Both the position numbers and the translations under genes were made by a program. Positions 63,727 to 64,000 of a stretch of 64,000 bases of DNA are shown here, in pieces. Numbering within the stretch: position 1 is the stretch's first letter; every line of letters begins with the position of its first letter. The notes beneath the pieces are model-generated. The model had not been told where the DNA came from, did not search any database, and saw nothing but the letters and a program-made list of their open reading frames with translations. Source of the DNA: Pseudomonas gingeri (GTDB taxonomy: Bacteria; Pseudomonadota; Gammaproteobacteria; Pseudomonadales; Pseudomonadaceae); the NCBI RefSeq assembly GCF_013385635.1, contig NZ_JACAPR010000014.1:138517-202516 (forward strand), read 5' to 3'.

Positions 63727-64000
63727 ATGCAAAACCCACAGAATCTGATCTGGATTGACCTGGAGATGACCGGCCTGAACCCGGACACCGACGTCATCAT
63801 CGAAATGGCGACTATCGTCACCGACAGCAACCTCAATACCCTGGCCGAGGGCCCGGTGATCGCGATCCATCACAGCGATGCGGTGCTGGCCGGCATGGAC
63901 GAGTGGAATACCCGTCAGCACGGCGGCTCGGGCCTGACCCAGCGCGTGCGCGAGAGCCGCATCAGCATGGCCGAGGCCGAGGCGCAGACCATCGCTTTCC
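63727..64000 (+). CDS. orn: Oligoribonuclease, N-terminal part
   Basis: 3'-5' exonuclease of the DEDD group that clears 2-5 nt RNAs and pGpG, so it also serves c-di-GMP breakdown. The gene runs off the window after 91 codons of about 180. WIDLEMTGLNPDTDVIIE shows the first catalytic acids (DLE, about residues 11-13). A GAGGAG ribosome site precedes the ATG. Identification is clear despite truncation. Confidence 0.95.
   Translation, partial: MQNPQNLIWIDLEMTGLNPDTDVIIEMATIVTDSNLNTLAEGPVIAIHHSDAVLAGMDEWNTRQHGGSGLTQRVRESRISMAEAEAQTIAF

Overview
The window is a high-GC chromosomal segment of a fluorescent-type Pseudomonas (P. fluorescens group; the exact species cannot be fixed from this sequence). 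The basis is a gene order that runs parallel to the P. aeruginosa segment aceEF-glnE-waaFCGP...msbA-hldE and then waaA/tolC-thiC...parE-parC-serB-psd-rhdA-motAB-rsgA-orn, typical Pseudomonas REP repeats between genes, and protein motifs close to P. aeruginosa orthologues. Both ends cut genes: aceF at the left, orn at the right. No rRNA, tRNA, CRISPR or prophage was seen.

Layout. 1-3262 (minus): pyruvate dehydrogenase aceE-aceF behind two copies of a small dyad operator. 3647-6586: glnE. 6658-24482: the lipopolysaccharide (LPS) core region. A tightly overlapping run waaF-waaC-waaG-waaP-wapP-wapQ-tandem kinase is followed by a separate promoter region and carbamoyltransferase-wapH-mig14-deacetylase, then three more glycosyltransferase-type genes, an acetyltransferase broken by an in-frame amber codon, and, on the other strand, an O-antigen ligase fused to a kinase-like domain. 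24640-29465: msbA, a PAPS-type sulfotransferase, an APS kinase and hldE. 29527-33914: a Nudix-like protein, aldo/keto reductase, FAD oxidoreductase, an SMR efflux pump and a divergent LysR regulator. 33937-35214: waaA. 35377-40658: tolC, then a TPP riboswitch with thiC, and cytX. 40627-45700: lipoprotein, nudF, yqiB, an IS630-family insertion with a small inverted-repeat remnant beside it, cpdA and yqiA. 45740-50988: parE, a phytase-like secreted protein and parC. 51162-55001: PqiC-like lipoprotein, a membrane protein with a decayed cyclase-like domain, serB. 55149-60414 (minus): HDOD protein-rhodanese-psd-PilZ protein. 60625-62520: motAB behind a sigma-28 promoter; then rsgA (minus) and orn.

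How the genes work together. Most of the first half builds LPS: hldE makes ADP-heptose, waaA adds Kdo, waaC/F add heptoses, waaP and its relatives phosphorylate the inner core, the carbamoyltransferase and glycosyltransferases finish the outer core, msbA flips lipid A-core, and the WaaL fusion ligates O-antigen. Six kinase-fold domains lie in this one cluster, two of them with altered catalytic loops. The least explained part is the sulfotransferase-APS kinase pair between msbA and hldE. Because Pseudomonas sulfate assimilation normally reduces APS directly, a stand-alone APS kinase next to a sulfotransferase suggests a dedicated PAPS supply for sulfating a surface glycan. This is inference and is the main candidate for an undescribed system here.

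Compared with my recollection of the P. aeruginosa order, ilvE is missing between glnE and waaF, fimX is missing between serB and the PilZ protein (a large palindromic repeat sits there), and only a 31-codon ORF lies between the phytase-like gene and parC.
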